From the NCBI GenBank assembly GCA_030248225.1, contig JASANE010005226.1, positions 1 to 64,000 of the forward strand: a DNA stretch of 64,000 nt. The letters are read 5' to 3'. Positions 1 through 11,089 of this stretch are shown piece by piece (position 1 is the first letter of the stretch; every line of letters begins with the position of its first letter). This DNA is from Trileptium ribeirensis (taxonomy: Eukaryota; Nematoda; Enoplea; Enoplida; Thoracostomopsidae). A program made the translations under genes and the position numbers. The notes beneath the pieces are model-generated. The model was not told the DNA's origin. It worked only from the letters and a program-made list of their open reading frames with translations, and searched no databases.

Positions 1-255
1 CAACAGAAATAAATACTGCTCATTATATGTTCTCTCGAAGTTCGTTTGATATTCGTTCGATAAATTACAAATTTTGTTCGAGCTGTATTCTAATTTTGTC
101 GAGACCTGTTCGAAATTTCGGCGCGATTTTTCTAATTTTTTCGGCAGCTATTCGAAGTTTGTTGGATCGTTGTATGAGAATAAAAATTGTTTGTTCGATG
201 TTCGTTCGTTCGAAAGGCGACACTCATTTCTGGAAAGTACTGTTCCTCTCGAGTA
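1..255. repeat. Right half of a TTCG-rich foldback element, cut by the window start
   Basis: The stretch is saturated with TTCG/TTCGA motifs and ends in GTTCGATGTTCGTTCGTTCG followed by a CATTTCTGGAAAGTACTGTTCC tail. The same ordered motifs recur at 29,040-29,200, where they form the right arm of a foldback element that has its left arm at about 28,553. The short ORFs here are by-products of the TTCG repeats, not genes. Confidence 0.5.
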
Positions 256-1005
256 TTTTCATTATTTTGCTTTCGTCCAGTGCATGATTAGACAGATATT
301 GTTTTGTCTCAATTTCTGACTTTAGTAGCTGCAGTTTTCTCTGCAACAGCATTACTGTTTCTCACTCTTTCAGTTGCATACCTGCTTTGCTAGTAGACCT
401 AACAAAATTGTGGCGCCATATTGTTTGTACTGAGAGGTTTAAGGTACGCCTCATATATTCGCCTGTCAGTGGGTGGATGGGAAACCACCCACTTTCCAAA
501 TCAACCATGTCCGTTCTTTCCATCACTCGGCCGAAACCACCATATTCAACTAAATCGATAAATATTTTCCCGGAAAATTTGTTTTAAAACGTCGTTTTAT
601 AGCTTGAAAATACATGCACGGCAGTAAAGCTACATGGAAATATGCAAATATTAGTATGTTATTAAAATTTGATCCCCACTTTGAAATTTCTCCCGAGAAT
701 GAACATGGGGCCCCAAAGTTTGCGCCACTCCTTTTCGGACGGTGGTGTGCAGGCCAACTATATGATTGAATTTCCGGCCTGTTTCAATAATTTTGTGTGC
801 CAAACGGAACTGCCACCACTTCATATGACATTGTTTGCTATTGTCTTGTTAGTCCTTAGATAAACAAACCATCGAATTCAGCATGTCAAAAAATTTAGAC
901 CATTCTTTATGCACTTATGCGCAATATAGTAACAAACTACTGAAGATAGATTATTTTCCCGAAAACCGGTTCATTGACCCTAAAACAAACATAAATTATA
1001 AAAAG
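256..1005. other. No gene seen
   Basis: Short stop-limited ORFs only. I see no recognisable domain, splice-bounded exon or strong repeat. Bases 998-1,005 (ATAAAAAG) are the probable target-site copy of the next element. Confidence 0.5.
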
Positions 1006-1844
1006 TAGAGTTGCATCCGGGTCCGAATGTTCCGGCTATTCGTTTTCAAAAATTCCGGTCTGGTTATTTTATTTTGCGAGGTCTGTGTCCGGGTACTGCC
1101 AAAAATACCCGGACTGATTGTTTGCGATACCGATTTATTGGCGGATTTTAATTCAAAATAATTATAATGTGAAATTATATGGTGTTCAAATATGCGATGG
1201 TTATGTTGCAAAATGTAATAGTCGCCGAAAATAGCCGCTACTAACCCTAAACAGCCTCCGTTCTAGCTGAGAACCTGGTCAAAAATTAATTTTCAAAATT
1301 TTATGCTCGCTCGCTACTCAAACGATGCGTCTCGCACTAAAGACGCATGCAGTGTACAACTGTAGCAGTGACTTTAATATGTGCCACATACAAAGTTTAA
1401 TTTTACTTACACGTAAAAGGTGACAATTTTACCATGTTGACGAAAAAACTTTCCCAATTATTATTACTATTAGTAAGTTAAATAACTTTCACTTGTTAAA
1501 TTACTATATAACACACCAGCCACTTTAAAGCTCGATGTGGGAAAATTCGTATCATTAATTTTGCGGTTGCTATCCGAACTTACCTTAAAGGTAATTCTAT
1601 CTGCCGTATCAGAAAAGTAGAAGTAGTGTAAGATGTTGAACTAGTAGAAGATACGTTAAACGTCAAACATTTATCTAAGCAATACAACAGAGAGCAAGTT
1701 TTGGTTAAGCGTTGAATTCAAATGTTTAAGTTGACACGGCAGCAAAGCGCCAATATCGATAAGGCAATATGATAAATGGTCTCAATGGACTACGAGCTAT
1801 TTCGAGCTACATATATATATTATGTACAAGCCATGTAGCTATAT

Positions 1845-1910
<66 letters not shown>

Positions 1911-2093
1911 TAAAACTAAAATATATATGTATGTCTATTTATCATTTATCTGCATATTCCGCGTAGGCTCCAGGTATTGGTTTTTAAAAATTCCGGGTCC
2001 GGTCCGGGTATTCGTTTTCAAAAATTCTGGTTATGTTATTTGGCAAGGTCCGATTCCGAGACCAGGTATTAATTTTTAAAAGTTGCAACTCTA
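1006..2093. mobile_element. hAT-like MITE, about 1.09 kb
   Basis: The ends are inverted: TAGAGTTGCA at 1,006-1,015 and TGCAACTCTA at 2,084-2,093. The flanks ATAAAAAG and ATAAAACA match at 6 of 8 positions, which suits a decayed 8-bp hAT target duplication. Both subterminal regions hold direct copies of a block containing TTCGTTTTCAAAAATTC and CCGGGTA motifs. There is no transposase ORF, so the element would depend on a partner. The superfamily call rests on TIR style and duplication length only. Confidence 0.6.
1848..1907. repeat. (AT)n microsatellite
   Basis: About 60 bp of uninterrupted AT dinucleotide inside the hAT-like MITE. It is a likely length polymorphism and a possible cruciform. 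Confidence 0.95.
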
Positions 2094-2279
2094 ATAAAAC
2101 ACATGAAGTATACGTGCTGGACTCTAGATATTCAAACCAATGTATTTCGCGTTCACAAAACATTATATAGACAAGTCGAGGCCGACGGGAAACGCTCAGC
2201 TCACGGGTTAACGGACCACCGTCAGCGATTAACCAATGAACGGCTTACTGCCAACAAGCTATTCTTATTATGATACTAA

Positions 2280-3056
2280 TTGAGCGGAACGAAGCGAAGC
2301 GTTTTTGTTTTCGTTAGAGGAGGGAAATTAGTCACCGTCTGTCACTGCGCTAAACTCCTCAATAACTACTGGGCCGATTTAAAAAAACTTTTCTTGATTT
2401 GAAAGGCCTAATATCAGGTGCAAGACATACCGGTTTTGTCAAAATTTACTTAAGTTAATTAGTAATTAACTAATTAGTAAAGCGGGTGAGCCTATTTTTA
2501 GCATTTTCAAACAAAAGTTGCTTATTTTTCAATGAATCATTATTGTATAGTATTTTGGTGCGTATATTACATCTCGCCGTGCTGATTATGAATCTGGTGT
2601 TTATTACTGTTCGGGGATGTTAAAAATATGCTAATTAGTTAGTTAATTATATAATTAGCTAATTTTTAGAAAATTTTCAAAATGCTTCGGGTTTTTATGA
2701 CGCTGATCACGAGTATGATATTTCTGAAGGTCTAAAACTTTGCGGTATATGCTAATTAGTTAAGTAATTAGCTAATTGTTTAATTTTATGCAAGTTTTAA
2801 AATTACCGTAAAATTGCTGATCATGAGTATGTGACTTTTAAACCTCTATGATTTTATCGTGTTTGCTAATTAGTTACATAATAAGTGATATTACTAATTG
2901 ATTTGCTAATTTTTTTACCTAGCTAGCTTTTGTAAGATGGATACTTAGTATAAATTTATTAAATATTTAGTTGAAATACTTGTACAGATAAACAAGATAT
3001 AATATACTTTGATTATTGCTCCGCTCACTTTTCGTAATTTATTACGTTTACTAGTT
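2280..3056 (+). mobile_element. Foldback/MITE repeat, copy 1, ends GAGCGGA...TCCGCTC
   Basis: It begins GAGCGGAACGAAGCGAAGCG and ends near CTCCGCTCACTTTTCG, giving short inverted GAGCGGA termini. The middle has three or four degenerate units of about 110-130 bp, each pairing a GCTGATCA(C/T)GAGTATG motif with a palindromic GCTAATTAGTTAATTAG-type block. An opposite-orientation copy at 40,124-40,975 keeps the same order, and a third start occurs at 16,094. No coding capacity is seen. Confidence 0.7.
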
Positions 3057-4260
3057 TAATATTCGTAAAATCTTTTTTCAGTATTATTCAATAAACTCTT
3101 TTTTCAGTATTTACTCAGAATTCGCTTGATTTGCACATGGCGGTTTTGCAAAACGTTCAATGCAACGGCTGAAATGCCGAACCTTACTACTAGGCAAACT
3201 ATAGCAAGACTGTAGATAATATAACTAGTGGTGGGCGACGGCCGGCTATAAGGTCTATTGTTTAAATATTAACACATAATAGTTAAACACATTAAACGTA
3301 TAGCCAACCTGTCCGCAACTGCTAGCGGTCTTTACTTTATAACCGAATATACACTCATTATTAGAGTCGACCGGGGCCCATAGCAGCCCAGGGAGCGGTC
3401 ACACAAAAAAGTGATTTTCAGCAAAGTTATATATATTTCTTTATGTTGTTGTCGCGTTTTTCTACGCGCAGTCTGCGAATAACTGGTACCCGTATGGCCA
3501 GATTTGGCAAAAAAATTGTAAAACCTGTTGTTGCAATTTAGACCCGGAGATGGAGGCGGAACTTTTCGTGGGCTCATCAGGATCAGTACCGATATCAAAA
3601 AAATCGATCGAAATTCATCTGCCCGAAGATGAGGTATAAAAAAGACAGAAAGAGGTAAAAAGAACCTGTAATTATATGCCCATTAGCACGCTCAGTGGAA
3701 ACTCCGCTCACTTCGCTTTCTCTGTTTTATTTAAAAGATGGCTTTAAAACGGTATATGAGGTTCCTCAGCTGCCTGATAGAAAAGATGTTGGACATGAGA
3801 TTTATGTCCACACGATAACTATAGTTAGCATACATGATGCATTCTTTGTCTGTTTACGCTTTCAAATTGAACATTTTGTATCATAGATGTACAAGTTTCG
3901 TCGGCTTAGGGGGTAGATGGTCCCATCGAGAGGGATACGTGAGCGGGTAACCAAAAATTTTCCCCTGTGTCCTAAAATTTTCCTAGTAATTTCCACATTT
4001 TCGTCAATTTTTCCTTCAATTTTTTGTAATTTTACTTATAATTGCTAAAATTTCCGCTCGATTTGGACGTGCCGAGAGGGGTGGACAGTGGACAGGAATA
4101 CGTGCTTTTACGCAAAACTGAGTGCTGAGAAATATATATACGGCAAAATTACAGCATGTTCTGATAGAATGCATGAATTTTTGCAGGTTCTGCAAGAATA
4201 ATTGTGTATCTGTTCTTGGTGATTTGTACATCTAATATGATGTGTAGTATAGTGTAATAT
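3057..4260. other. No gene; contains a dispersed AT-rich repeat
   Basis: Bases about 3,990-4,060 (AATTTTTTGTAATTTT ... AATTGCTAAAATT) resemble 20,540-20,620 and 22,990-23,080. Each copy sits beside a GGTGGAC- or GCACGCGGGG-like GC-rich segment. ORFs of 60-90 codons here have no recognisable content. Confidence 0.45.
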
Positions 4261-4719
4261 GTAATAGTCAGGGAGTAACCGAAATTCCGGTTCCGGCGAA
4301 AATCGTGATCATGTTGCGGGCCTGGAAAGGGCAAAAACCATACCGGAACCGGAATTCCGGTTTGAAATTTTTTGTGTTTTTGCTAAATCTATGGTCCAAA
4401 CATATATATGTAATATATACACAATGATTAAGTTTCAATACTACCAAACAAATGCCATTCAGCAATTTGCCGTGTAAAAAGTAAGTATGACACATAATTT
4501 TAGTAGGAGTTTTTCATCTTAACCTGTAGGAGTTTGTTAACAAAACAAAGGGCAATGCTTGTAGCAGCTATTTTACACATTCGGAAGTCTGGGGTGGGGG
4601 TGTTAGAATTAAACCAGTCCAACTCGGCAACAGAGTATGGGCTACGTGGAAGTACTTAGCTGTAAGCTTGGCTGCCATAAATGCGTCAAACACCATCCAG
4701 TGTGCTTGTAAGCTTTGTA

Positions 4720-5200
4720 AATCAGTCTACATTGAAGTAAAGTAGCGTTATCTGCAAGTGAGCCAGAAACAGCGTTGTTGGCAATGAACTGTATTTATTG
4801 AAACTGTGCGAGCAGTATCACAGTTTGTCTCGTTTATAGCATTCTGATTAGAAAGTTATCATTATCATCTAAATTGACGGGCACTGGTTGCCCAACATTA
4901 GCCTAAACAGTGTCTCTAGACACTGATCAGAAAATCATAGTATATATACCTCCTATCATTTTCTGTCACAACCATATAAACCAATAATTTCAGTTTGCTA
5001 TAGAATAACGTGTAACAACCGTATGTGTAGTAAAGGAAGGCGACTGCAGACAGAGCGAAAGTGTTTATTCTACGCTCGATGCGCTATAAGCACATTCAGA
5101 TTGACGTAATATACGCGAAGCTGTATAGTGAAAGGAATGTTTTGCTCTGGGTGTCTAAAACCGACATATTGATCCATAAATAATCCCTATTAGCTTCCTC
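4720..5200 (+). repeat. Dispersed repeat, copy 1 (partner at 13,727)
   Basis: Aligns over about 470 bp with 13,727-14,200, including AACCATATAAACCAATAATTTC and the GGCGA(C/T)TGCAGACA block. In one frame both copies read R-R-L-Q-T followed several residues later by Y-A-x-C, so a short coding ancestor is possible, but copy 1 has stops in that frame. Confidence 0.6.
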
Positions 5201-5818
5201 CTTCTTCAGTCTCTTTAAAAGGCAATAATATATATGGGTCATTTCACGAAACCATGTTATTTTAGTCGGGGGGGGGGCTACATCGGCACCTTTTGGCCCA
5301 TACCACCAGTCTTTTGTAAGGAAATTTAATGTCGCTGTGAGATGTAGTAATAGCATATCCGACGATCATAACGAGGTATGGTGGACCTCTGTACCCCAAA
5401 CATAGCAGGAGCCAGAGGCCCTCAACCCGGATTGGCCAAATGAAGCCAAAAACACATGTCCCAATATAAACGTTCGCCGTATCGCTAGCACGTGATACAT
5501 ATGTGTGTTTTTCATTTCACTGTGATCCATTGGTATTTGCTAGTTTTTCCGGAAAAACTTGGTAGTAAGCATCGACACTGAAGCTGACGTCAAGCTTCCG
5601 AAAAAATTTTTTCGTAACATGTAGCCCCCCGACCAAGGTCAAATCTGGCAGCTTTCAGACGCTGGTAAATAACGTCAAAGTGCACTAGCGCCAAAAATGC
5701 TATATAACGGTAATCGTAATCACTACAGGTGTTATTGAAAAAAGAATATCAGCGTCTGTCCATGTGTTATTTCATTATGAGGTCGAAGGTCATAAAATGC
5801 TAAAAATGGGGTATGCAA

Positions 5819-6020
5819 AATGTAGCCCCCCCCCCCGACCTGACCAAACTTAAATTTAAAAAAGCCAAATTTAGCATACAGTCTTACAATAGGCCGGATA
5901 TAAACATAGTAAAGCCCCACTAGAATCGACCCATCTATTAAAAATTTTTAATGAAAATGTAGCCCCCCCCCCCCGACTTGGCGTGTAGCCCCCCCCCGAC
6001 CTGTAGCCCCCCCCGACCGC
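5819..6020. repeat. TGTAGC(C)nGACCTG motif cluster, left
   Basis: Runs of 7-13 C, each preceded by GTAG and followed by GAC, occur near 5,821, 5,960, 5,985 and 6,003, with single copies at 5,266 (opposite orientation) and 5,623. They belong to the nested element at 5,231-8,087. Confidence 0.8.
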
Positions 6021-6207
6021 ATGTATAATAAAAGTAATCTATGGTCGCAAGAATCATATTAGTATATAAGTTCATCATCATTGCACTATGATATGGGGCC
6101 GTGCTGTTAACTGGACAGCTAGGGAACCCTTCTGCCTGCCCGCACATCTATTACACGCATTGTCCTTGGTATCATCACTTAAATGTAAGCTAGTCATAGA
6201 TAAATTG

Positions 6208-7403
6208 GGCGGAGGTGAAGCAGAATGACACCACTAGGAATTGCCCCAAAATTTACACACTTATGTAATTTGGGGCGCTGATCACGAATCTAGCCTCCGT
6301 TTCCCTGCATGGCCCCTGGTTCCCGAGATATGACCTATTGAAGTTGGCCCTGTGTTTTGCTGTGCTCGTTCGCTCAGGTCGACTCGGCAGCCGTCAGTAA
6401 CTTGATGTGAGAACGCATCGCGTATAATTTTATTTTATTTTTATGCTTTCTTATGAATCGACTTGCATTGCTGTTCAGCTATAATTACCAATGCTCAGTT
6501 GTTACATTTAATGCGGTGCATATGCATTTTTATTATGTAAAATAGTGAAAAGTTTGAAAGTTAACACGAATTCAAACATCTGATTGGTAGTGACGAGCAA
6601 ACAATAACAATTAGGCTCGGGCAATCCCCAACAAAATGTTCATCCACGCCTGTTGTGGCTCTCGCCCCAACCGTTCACGCCACATGAATTCATCGCAAAG
6701 GGCAGGAATGACTTCACGACAGCCATGGAGCCGGGTGAGGCACGGGTTAAATATTACATTTGAAGCTTACCTGACACTCTCCCAACTGGCATAATCGCCG
6801 GCAGCACCTTCTTCGTTTCAGGACACCAATCTCAATTAGACCATTTACACACCCTGCATTGTCAGATTTGAAACGGAACAAATCGTTGATGTCGTACACG
6901 GTGAAAGCAACAGGGTAGGCAGGTCCAAAAACAGCCATCGACACAAATGCAACTTCGAACAAGAAAGGATGCAAACGACAGACAAGGGCGTGAGAAAATC
7001 TTTCTCAGTAAAAAAGGATGCAAACGACAGACAGGCGTGAGAAAATCTTTCTCAGTAAATTTTCTCTCCCAATAGTTGGTGTACAAGTTTGCATGCTACG
7101 TTATGTGCCTAACCCGGGAGCTACATATTACGTGTGCGTGCTGCACATTACCGTATAATATATACTGTGCATACGCGTTATCATTATACGCGATGCGTTC
7201 TCACATCAAGTTACTGACGGCTGCCGAGTCGACCTGAGCGAACGAGCACAGCAAAACACAGGGCCAACTTCAATAGGTCATATCTCGGGAACCAGGGGCC
7301 ATGCAGGGAAACGGAGGCTAGATTCGTGATCAACGCCCCAAATTACATAAGTGTGTAAATTTTGGGGCAATTCCTTGGGGTGTCATTCCGCTTCACCTCC
7401 GCC
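6208..7403. mobile_element. Merlin-like DNA transposon, 221-bp arms, 9-bp target duplication
   Basis: Arms at 6,208-6,428 and 7,183-7,403 are inverted copies. In the 190 bp or so that I compared from about 6,240 inward I saw one difference (GGGGCGCTGATC versus GGGGCGTTGATC). They start GGCGGAGGTGAAGC. The flanks are an identical 9-mer, GATAAATTG, at 6,199-6,207 and 7,404-7,412. Merlin elements are known for 8-9-bp duplications, and the minus strand of the interior carries a short Merlin-like transposase segment. The near-identity of the arms implies recent insertion or gene conversion. Confidence 0.6.
6771..6974 (-). pseudogene. Transposase N-terminal fragment, possibly Merlin (IS1016-like)
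   Basis: On the minus strand an open stretch reads FTVYDINDLFRFKSDNAGC, then a block ending in LIEIGVLKRRRCC and a cluster of four more Cys/Arg-rich residues. It stops at a good splice-donor-like CAG/GTAAGC. The layout of a hydrophobic L.E.G.L segment followed by a Cys-rich knuckle resembles the N-terminal zinc region of IS1595/Merlin transposases. The catalytic DDE core is absent, so this is at most a remnant of the first exon. Just upstream, the same 30-40-bp block (GAAAATCTTTCTCAGTAAA plus GGATGCAAACGACAGAC) occurs twice in tandem. The family call is tentative; the fragment could belong to another Cys-containing transposase. Confidence 0.35.
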
Positions 7404-7486
7404 GATAAATTGTATTTGTTTTACACCAGCTTACATCTAGAATGTATAGAAGTAGCTAAAGTTTGGCGCGTTGCATGTTGTAGGAA

Positions 7487-7568
7487 GCTGTAGCCCCCCG
7501 ACCTGAGTTGTAGACCCCCCGACCTGAGGTGTTGCCCCCCCGACCTGAGGTGTAGCCCCCCCGACTCA
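7487..7568 (+). repeat. TGTAGCCCCCCGACCTGAG tandem array, right
   Basis: Four tandem, slightly varied copies of a unit of about 20-23 bp built on TGTAGCCCCCCGACCTGAG. It is the counterpart of the left cluster of the nested element. Confidence 0.85.
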
Positions 7569-8280
7569 ACATATCGGGGTGCCATTTTTTACAAGGCCTA
7601 AGGATCTGCCTGAAATTTTTTCTCAGACGTCCCCCGCTCATGGTTGGTTTGTGAGCATAAAATGGTATCTGTAGGTGCTGTCTCCGTTGCGCTAGAAAAA
7701 CTTCTGCGACAGGCTTGTTCTAAATTGGTCGATTTTTAACCCCAAGAATGCCCTAGCAGCATCAATTTTAGGTCGCAAGTGCTCCAAATGGCTTGACGAG
7801 GACCATTTTGGTCCGACTTGCATAAAAACAGACCATGGTTCGCGTGTCACTCCGTCAACCTACAGAATAATGACTTATTTCGGATTAAAATTCGACCCCC
7901 AGGGGGGCCCTTTCGAACCCCAGTAGCAGGTTTCAGGTAGCTCGTTTTGCATAGAGACATCGATATTCGAAAAATTCAGGGTTTTTTACATCGGAAGGGT
8001 CTAGACACTGTACATTCGAAGACGTTTCATTTTGGCTTCAAAAAGTGGTGTTTCAAAAGTACATGGTTTCGTGAAATGACCCATATACCATCGCAATACA
8101 TTAGGTTTAATGTAAAAGTTATTTTTAATACATGTTATATCCACTGTATCTTCATTTCTTCCGTCATCTGTTTTACTATATAAGTTTTGTAGACCAGATT
8201 TCGGTTCCGGATCCGGTTTAAATCGACGGTTCCGGTTATTCCCTGGTAATAGTGTAATATATAATATGGGCTCTCTATTC

Positions 8281-8475
8281 GCTGAAAATTTTACCAGCGG
8301 GCATAAACCGTGGGGTCGAAACCAGGGGGCGCCCAATTTTGCCAGGGGGTATTTTGCGAAGAGGAAAAGCATTAAAAACCATGTCAGAAACGACGCTTAT
8401 ATAGAGAGGAAACAAATTTAGACAAAATTTCAGGATTTTAGTACAAATTTTATATCATTTGGGGGCGTTTTTACG
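8281..8475 (+). repeat. Dispersed repeat, copy 1 (partner at 32,905)
   Basis: Shares the order CAGGGGGTATTTT, GAAGAGGAAAA, TGTCAGAAAC, TTTTAGTACAAATTTT and a GGGCGTTTTTACGAGT tail with 32,905-33,125. No coding content. Confidence 0.55.
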
Positions 8476-9299
8476 AGTAAAAACAAGGATTCGTGCCATC
8501 TAATTAAATGCGAAAATGGATTCCAATTCTTTCCGGGGCCGAATGCGCTCGGGTCGGGTCAAAAGGGGTCATACAAAAGATGTTATGAATTGTGTTCGGA
8601 TAAGTGTTGCAGATACCTTAACCAAATTAGGCTGATTTTGCAGAACAAAAAGCTCCAAACACTGTATGTAACGCTTTTCTTTTCTACACGGCTTTTCTAG
8701 GATGCAGGATTTGGGTAAAACCCTTTAAATGGGCCCACGACACTCAAAATACCCGAAAGCGGCAATATCGCCGCAACCGCTCGAGCTATATTGGTGTTAT
8801 TTGTCTCGTTTTGTTGAGCGCTTCATCCATCACGTTGTGACTTCCTAAAAACGCAATAAGAGGGTTTATTTCTTTAACAATTGAATCAATATTGGTTAAT
8901 ATTCGGCTCATTTTGTAGCTTAATGCTCAGTGTAGCTGTGTACGTCTAGCTAAACTAAATTATTCAATATTCCGAATTCCGGCACTTGGTTGATTAAAGA
9001 ATATTGGAATATTTCGCCACCTCGTTAGAATAGTAATATTTATAGATACGCTCAAAATGTGAGGAGCAGTATACACGCCCGTAATACATCAAAGCTAAAT
9101 TATATAGATCAAATCAACCGAAAAAGAAATATCCCACGGTTAGGTATATTACAATTTAATGACGAATGTCATTTGGAGTTTGGAAACAGCCATTTTTATT
9201 ACACAATACAAATTGCGCGATGTTCCAAGTTTTATTGTTTTTAATTGCTAAGTTTATGTTTCCAGCTAATCTTCATCCCTGTTTGCCAACCACGATGTA
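8476..9299. other. No gene seen
   Basis: Short ORFs only. There is no splice-bounded exon or well-formed repeat that I could define. Confidence 0.4.
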
Positions 9300-9640
9300 T
9301 ATACAAAACAAGCGAGCGAGTGGAACGAGAATTTTCAATTTTGGCTCTGGAGGGGGGTTGAGGAGGTCCTGTCTGTGTGTCTGTCGCACCTGGATCTCGA
9401 TAACTGTTGGGCCGATTTTGATGCACAATAGCTCATTCGACCGCAATGGTCGATTTAGGTGTAGTGAAGGAGCCCGATTTTTGAATTTTTTCCCGCGGGA
9501 AAAGTTATGGGGCAAAACGACGTCATTTTGGCCCATTTTTCGGGCACACCCTCCTGTTTTTTTGCGAATTTTCTCAATAAGTAAACGAGATATCTCCATA
9601 CTAATAGGCCTATTCCATGTAGCTTTACCAGGGCTTTCCA
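9300..9640 (+). repeat. Dispersed non-autonomous element of the 'CGATAACTGTTGGGCCGATTTT' type
   Basis: Contains GTCTGTGTGTCTGTCGCACC and ATAACTGTTGGGCCGATTTT, a sentence-like motif also seen in the foldback repeats at 2,340-2,390, 16,150-16,220 and 40,900. Such blocks are common in non-autonomous animal elements. Overlapping ORFs on both strands are by-products of low stop density. Confidence 0.4.
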
Positions 9641-9794
9641 ATAATGTATAATTCAAGTTTTTCAACTACTTTCCAATCTGTAGTCTATAAGCTTATAGTT
9701 GGCGCCTAAATATTTCATATTTGTGTAAAAGTCCGGGGGAAAGCCACCTAATGGTTTTTTTTTGGTTCCTTTTGGTTCCTTTTTTGGGGTTTTT

Positions 9795-10190
9795 GGACAA
9801 TCAAAAATTATTTTGCAAGTGTTAAAAATATTGTTGGGCAAATATTTTTTACACTTTTGGTTCATACTTGGCATAAAAAATGACGTTTTCGAGATATTTG
9901 GTGAAAAGTATTGGGAAATGCACCTAAATGTGTGTTTTTTGTTGCATTTAGTGTCTTATATGGAGTTTTCTGGGCAGATAAACTCGTTGCAAATGTTAAA
10001 AATATTGTTGGGGAAATATTTTTTGCACTTCTGGTTCATACTTGGCATAAAAAATGACGTAAATTTTTGGCGACAAGTCGTTGGAAAAGCACCTGAATGT
10101 GTGTTTATTGTTGGTTTTAGTGTCGGATGTGGGGTTTTCTGGGCAGATAAACTCATTGCAAGTGTTAAAACGTTGGCAAGTATCTTTTCA
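9795..10190 (+). repeat. Tandem repeat, period about 172 bp, 2.2 copies
   Basis: GTTAAAAATATTGTTGGG starts at 9,821 and again at 9,995, with a partial third start at 10,164. The unit also holds TTGGTTCATACTTGGCATAA, GACG, and GGGCAGATAAACTC. A 154-codon ORF runs through it with a repeated amino-acid block, but this comes from the DNA repeat and has no domain. Confidence 0.85.
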
Positions 10191-10470
10191 CTGAAAAAGA
10201 GCCAAGGGGGAAAACGGTCAATTTAGGGTTTTATTGAATTATTAAATTGTTAGTTCATTGTTTTTGTACTCGTTGTATGATGTTTTGTCTACTGCATACG
10301 TTGGCTATCAAAAGAGGCGGGCGTAACTATGACTCATCACTCACGGTTTATATAATGCTGCACCTGCGTACTGTGTGTAGGATTTCTTTGTGTGTGCTTC
10401 CTACAACAGACTTCGGGGGATTGTTCTCGCCACTCGAATTCTGGCTCGCAAGCGAGCTTCACTAGTATAT

Positions 10471-10515
10471 TAGTGAGTAACCGGAACACATATTACCCGA
10501 AAACGGAACCAAAAC
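10471..10515 (+). mobile_element. Solo hAT-type terminus
   Basis: AGTGAGTAACCGGAACAC followed by ACCCGAAAACGGAACC resembles the end of the element at 4,269 and, inverted, the sequence at 27,050-27,105. No matching opposite end was found nearby, so it is a truncated copy. Confidence 0.45.
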
Positions 10516-11089
10516 ATATTTTACTTTAGGCGGTTTATTTTAAATGGGGTTGTCGGAGAGAAACCTTAGACCCCTGACAAAGGATTTGTATGTGAAACGA
10601 ATCGTGGTCTCTTAAAACGAAACCACAAATCCCTACGGAATTGGGTCAAAAATCCCTATGTTTTGTACATGATGTACAAAGTATAGGGGTGTTGATTGCA
10701 AAAAATTTTTTACGTTTCGATGAGTCGATACCTCGGTCATATATCAAAAAACTGCTTTCGGTATTGCATTTGTACATGCTTTGGCCATTATTATATACCT
10801 GGTTTGGTGGCGCTATCCATAAAACGGGTGTTTGGGTTCAAAAGCTTGATTTTAGCCCAGCTTTGACACCATAATTCATTTTTGGGGTCAAAAATTAAAA
10901 TAATTCAAAGCATTAAGTTGAGAGTTGAGAGCCTTACTAGATATGTGTTGTCTAAATTCATATGTCTAGCTTAAAAATTCACTGGGAAGAATCATTTTGA
11001 AGGGTGAAAACCCTATTTTTGGATCTAATGGCGTCCCAGAAGCCCAAAATTTTTATCTTCATTCATGTTTAAGGCCCTAAAATAACTTT

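Larger units (their letters stand above)
5231..8087. mobile_element. Nested DNA element with 27-bp perfect terminal inverted repeats
   Basis: Bases 5,231-5,257 (starting TATATGGGTCATTTCACG) are the exact reverse complement of 8,061-8,087, with no mismatch over 27 bp. A TA or TATA target duplication is possible because the repeat begins with those bases. Between the ends lie repeated TGTAGC-poly(C)-GACCTG motifs, a Merlin-like insertion and no intact ORF. The superfamily is not assigned. Confidence 0.65.
4269..8245. mobile_element. hAT-like element (3,977 bp) with perfect 8-bp target duplication, carrying nested insertions
   Basis: The left end is CAGGGAGTAACCG. The right end read on the other strand is CAGGGAATAACCG. 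The element is flanked on both sides by GTAATAGT (4,261-4,268 and 8,246-8,253), an exact 8-bp target duplication as expected for hAT elements. Both ends carry GGTTCCGG subterminal repeats. No hAT transposase or its WW.... motifs are visible. About 2.86 kb of the length is accounted for by a later insertion at 5,231-8,087. What remains is about 1.1 kb of non-autonomous sequence, part of which (4,720-5,200) recurs at 13,727-14,200. Confidence 0.75.

Noticed and set aside
8001..8372. 123-codon minus-strand ORF
   Set aside because: Runs across the right ends of two transposons and the target duplication, so it cannot be an ancestral gene.
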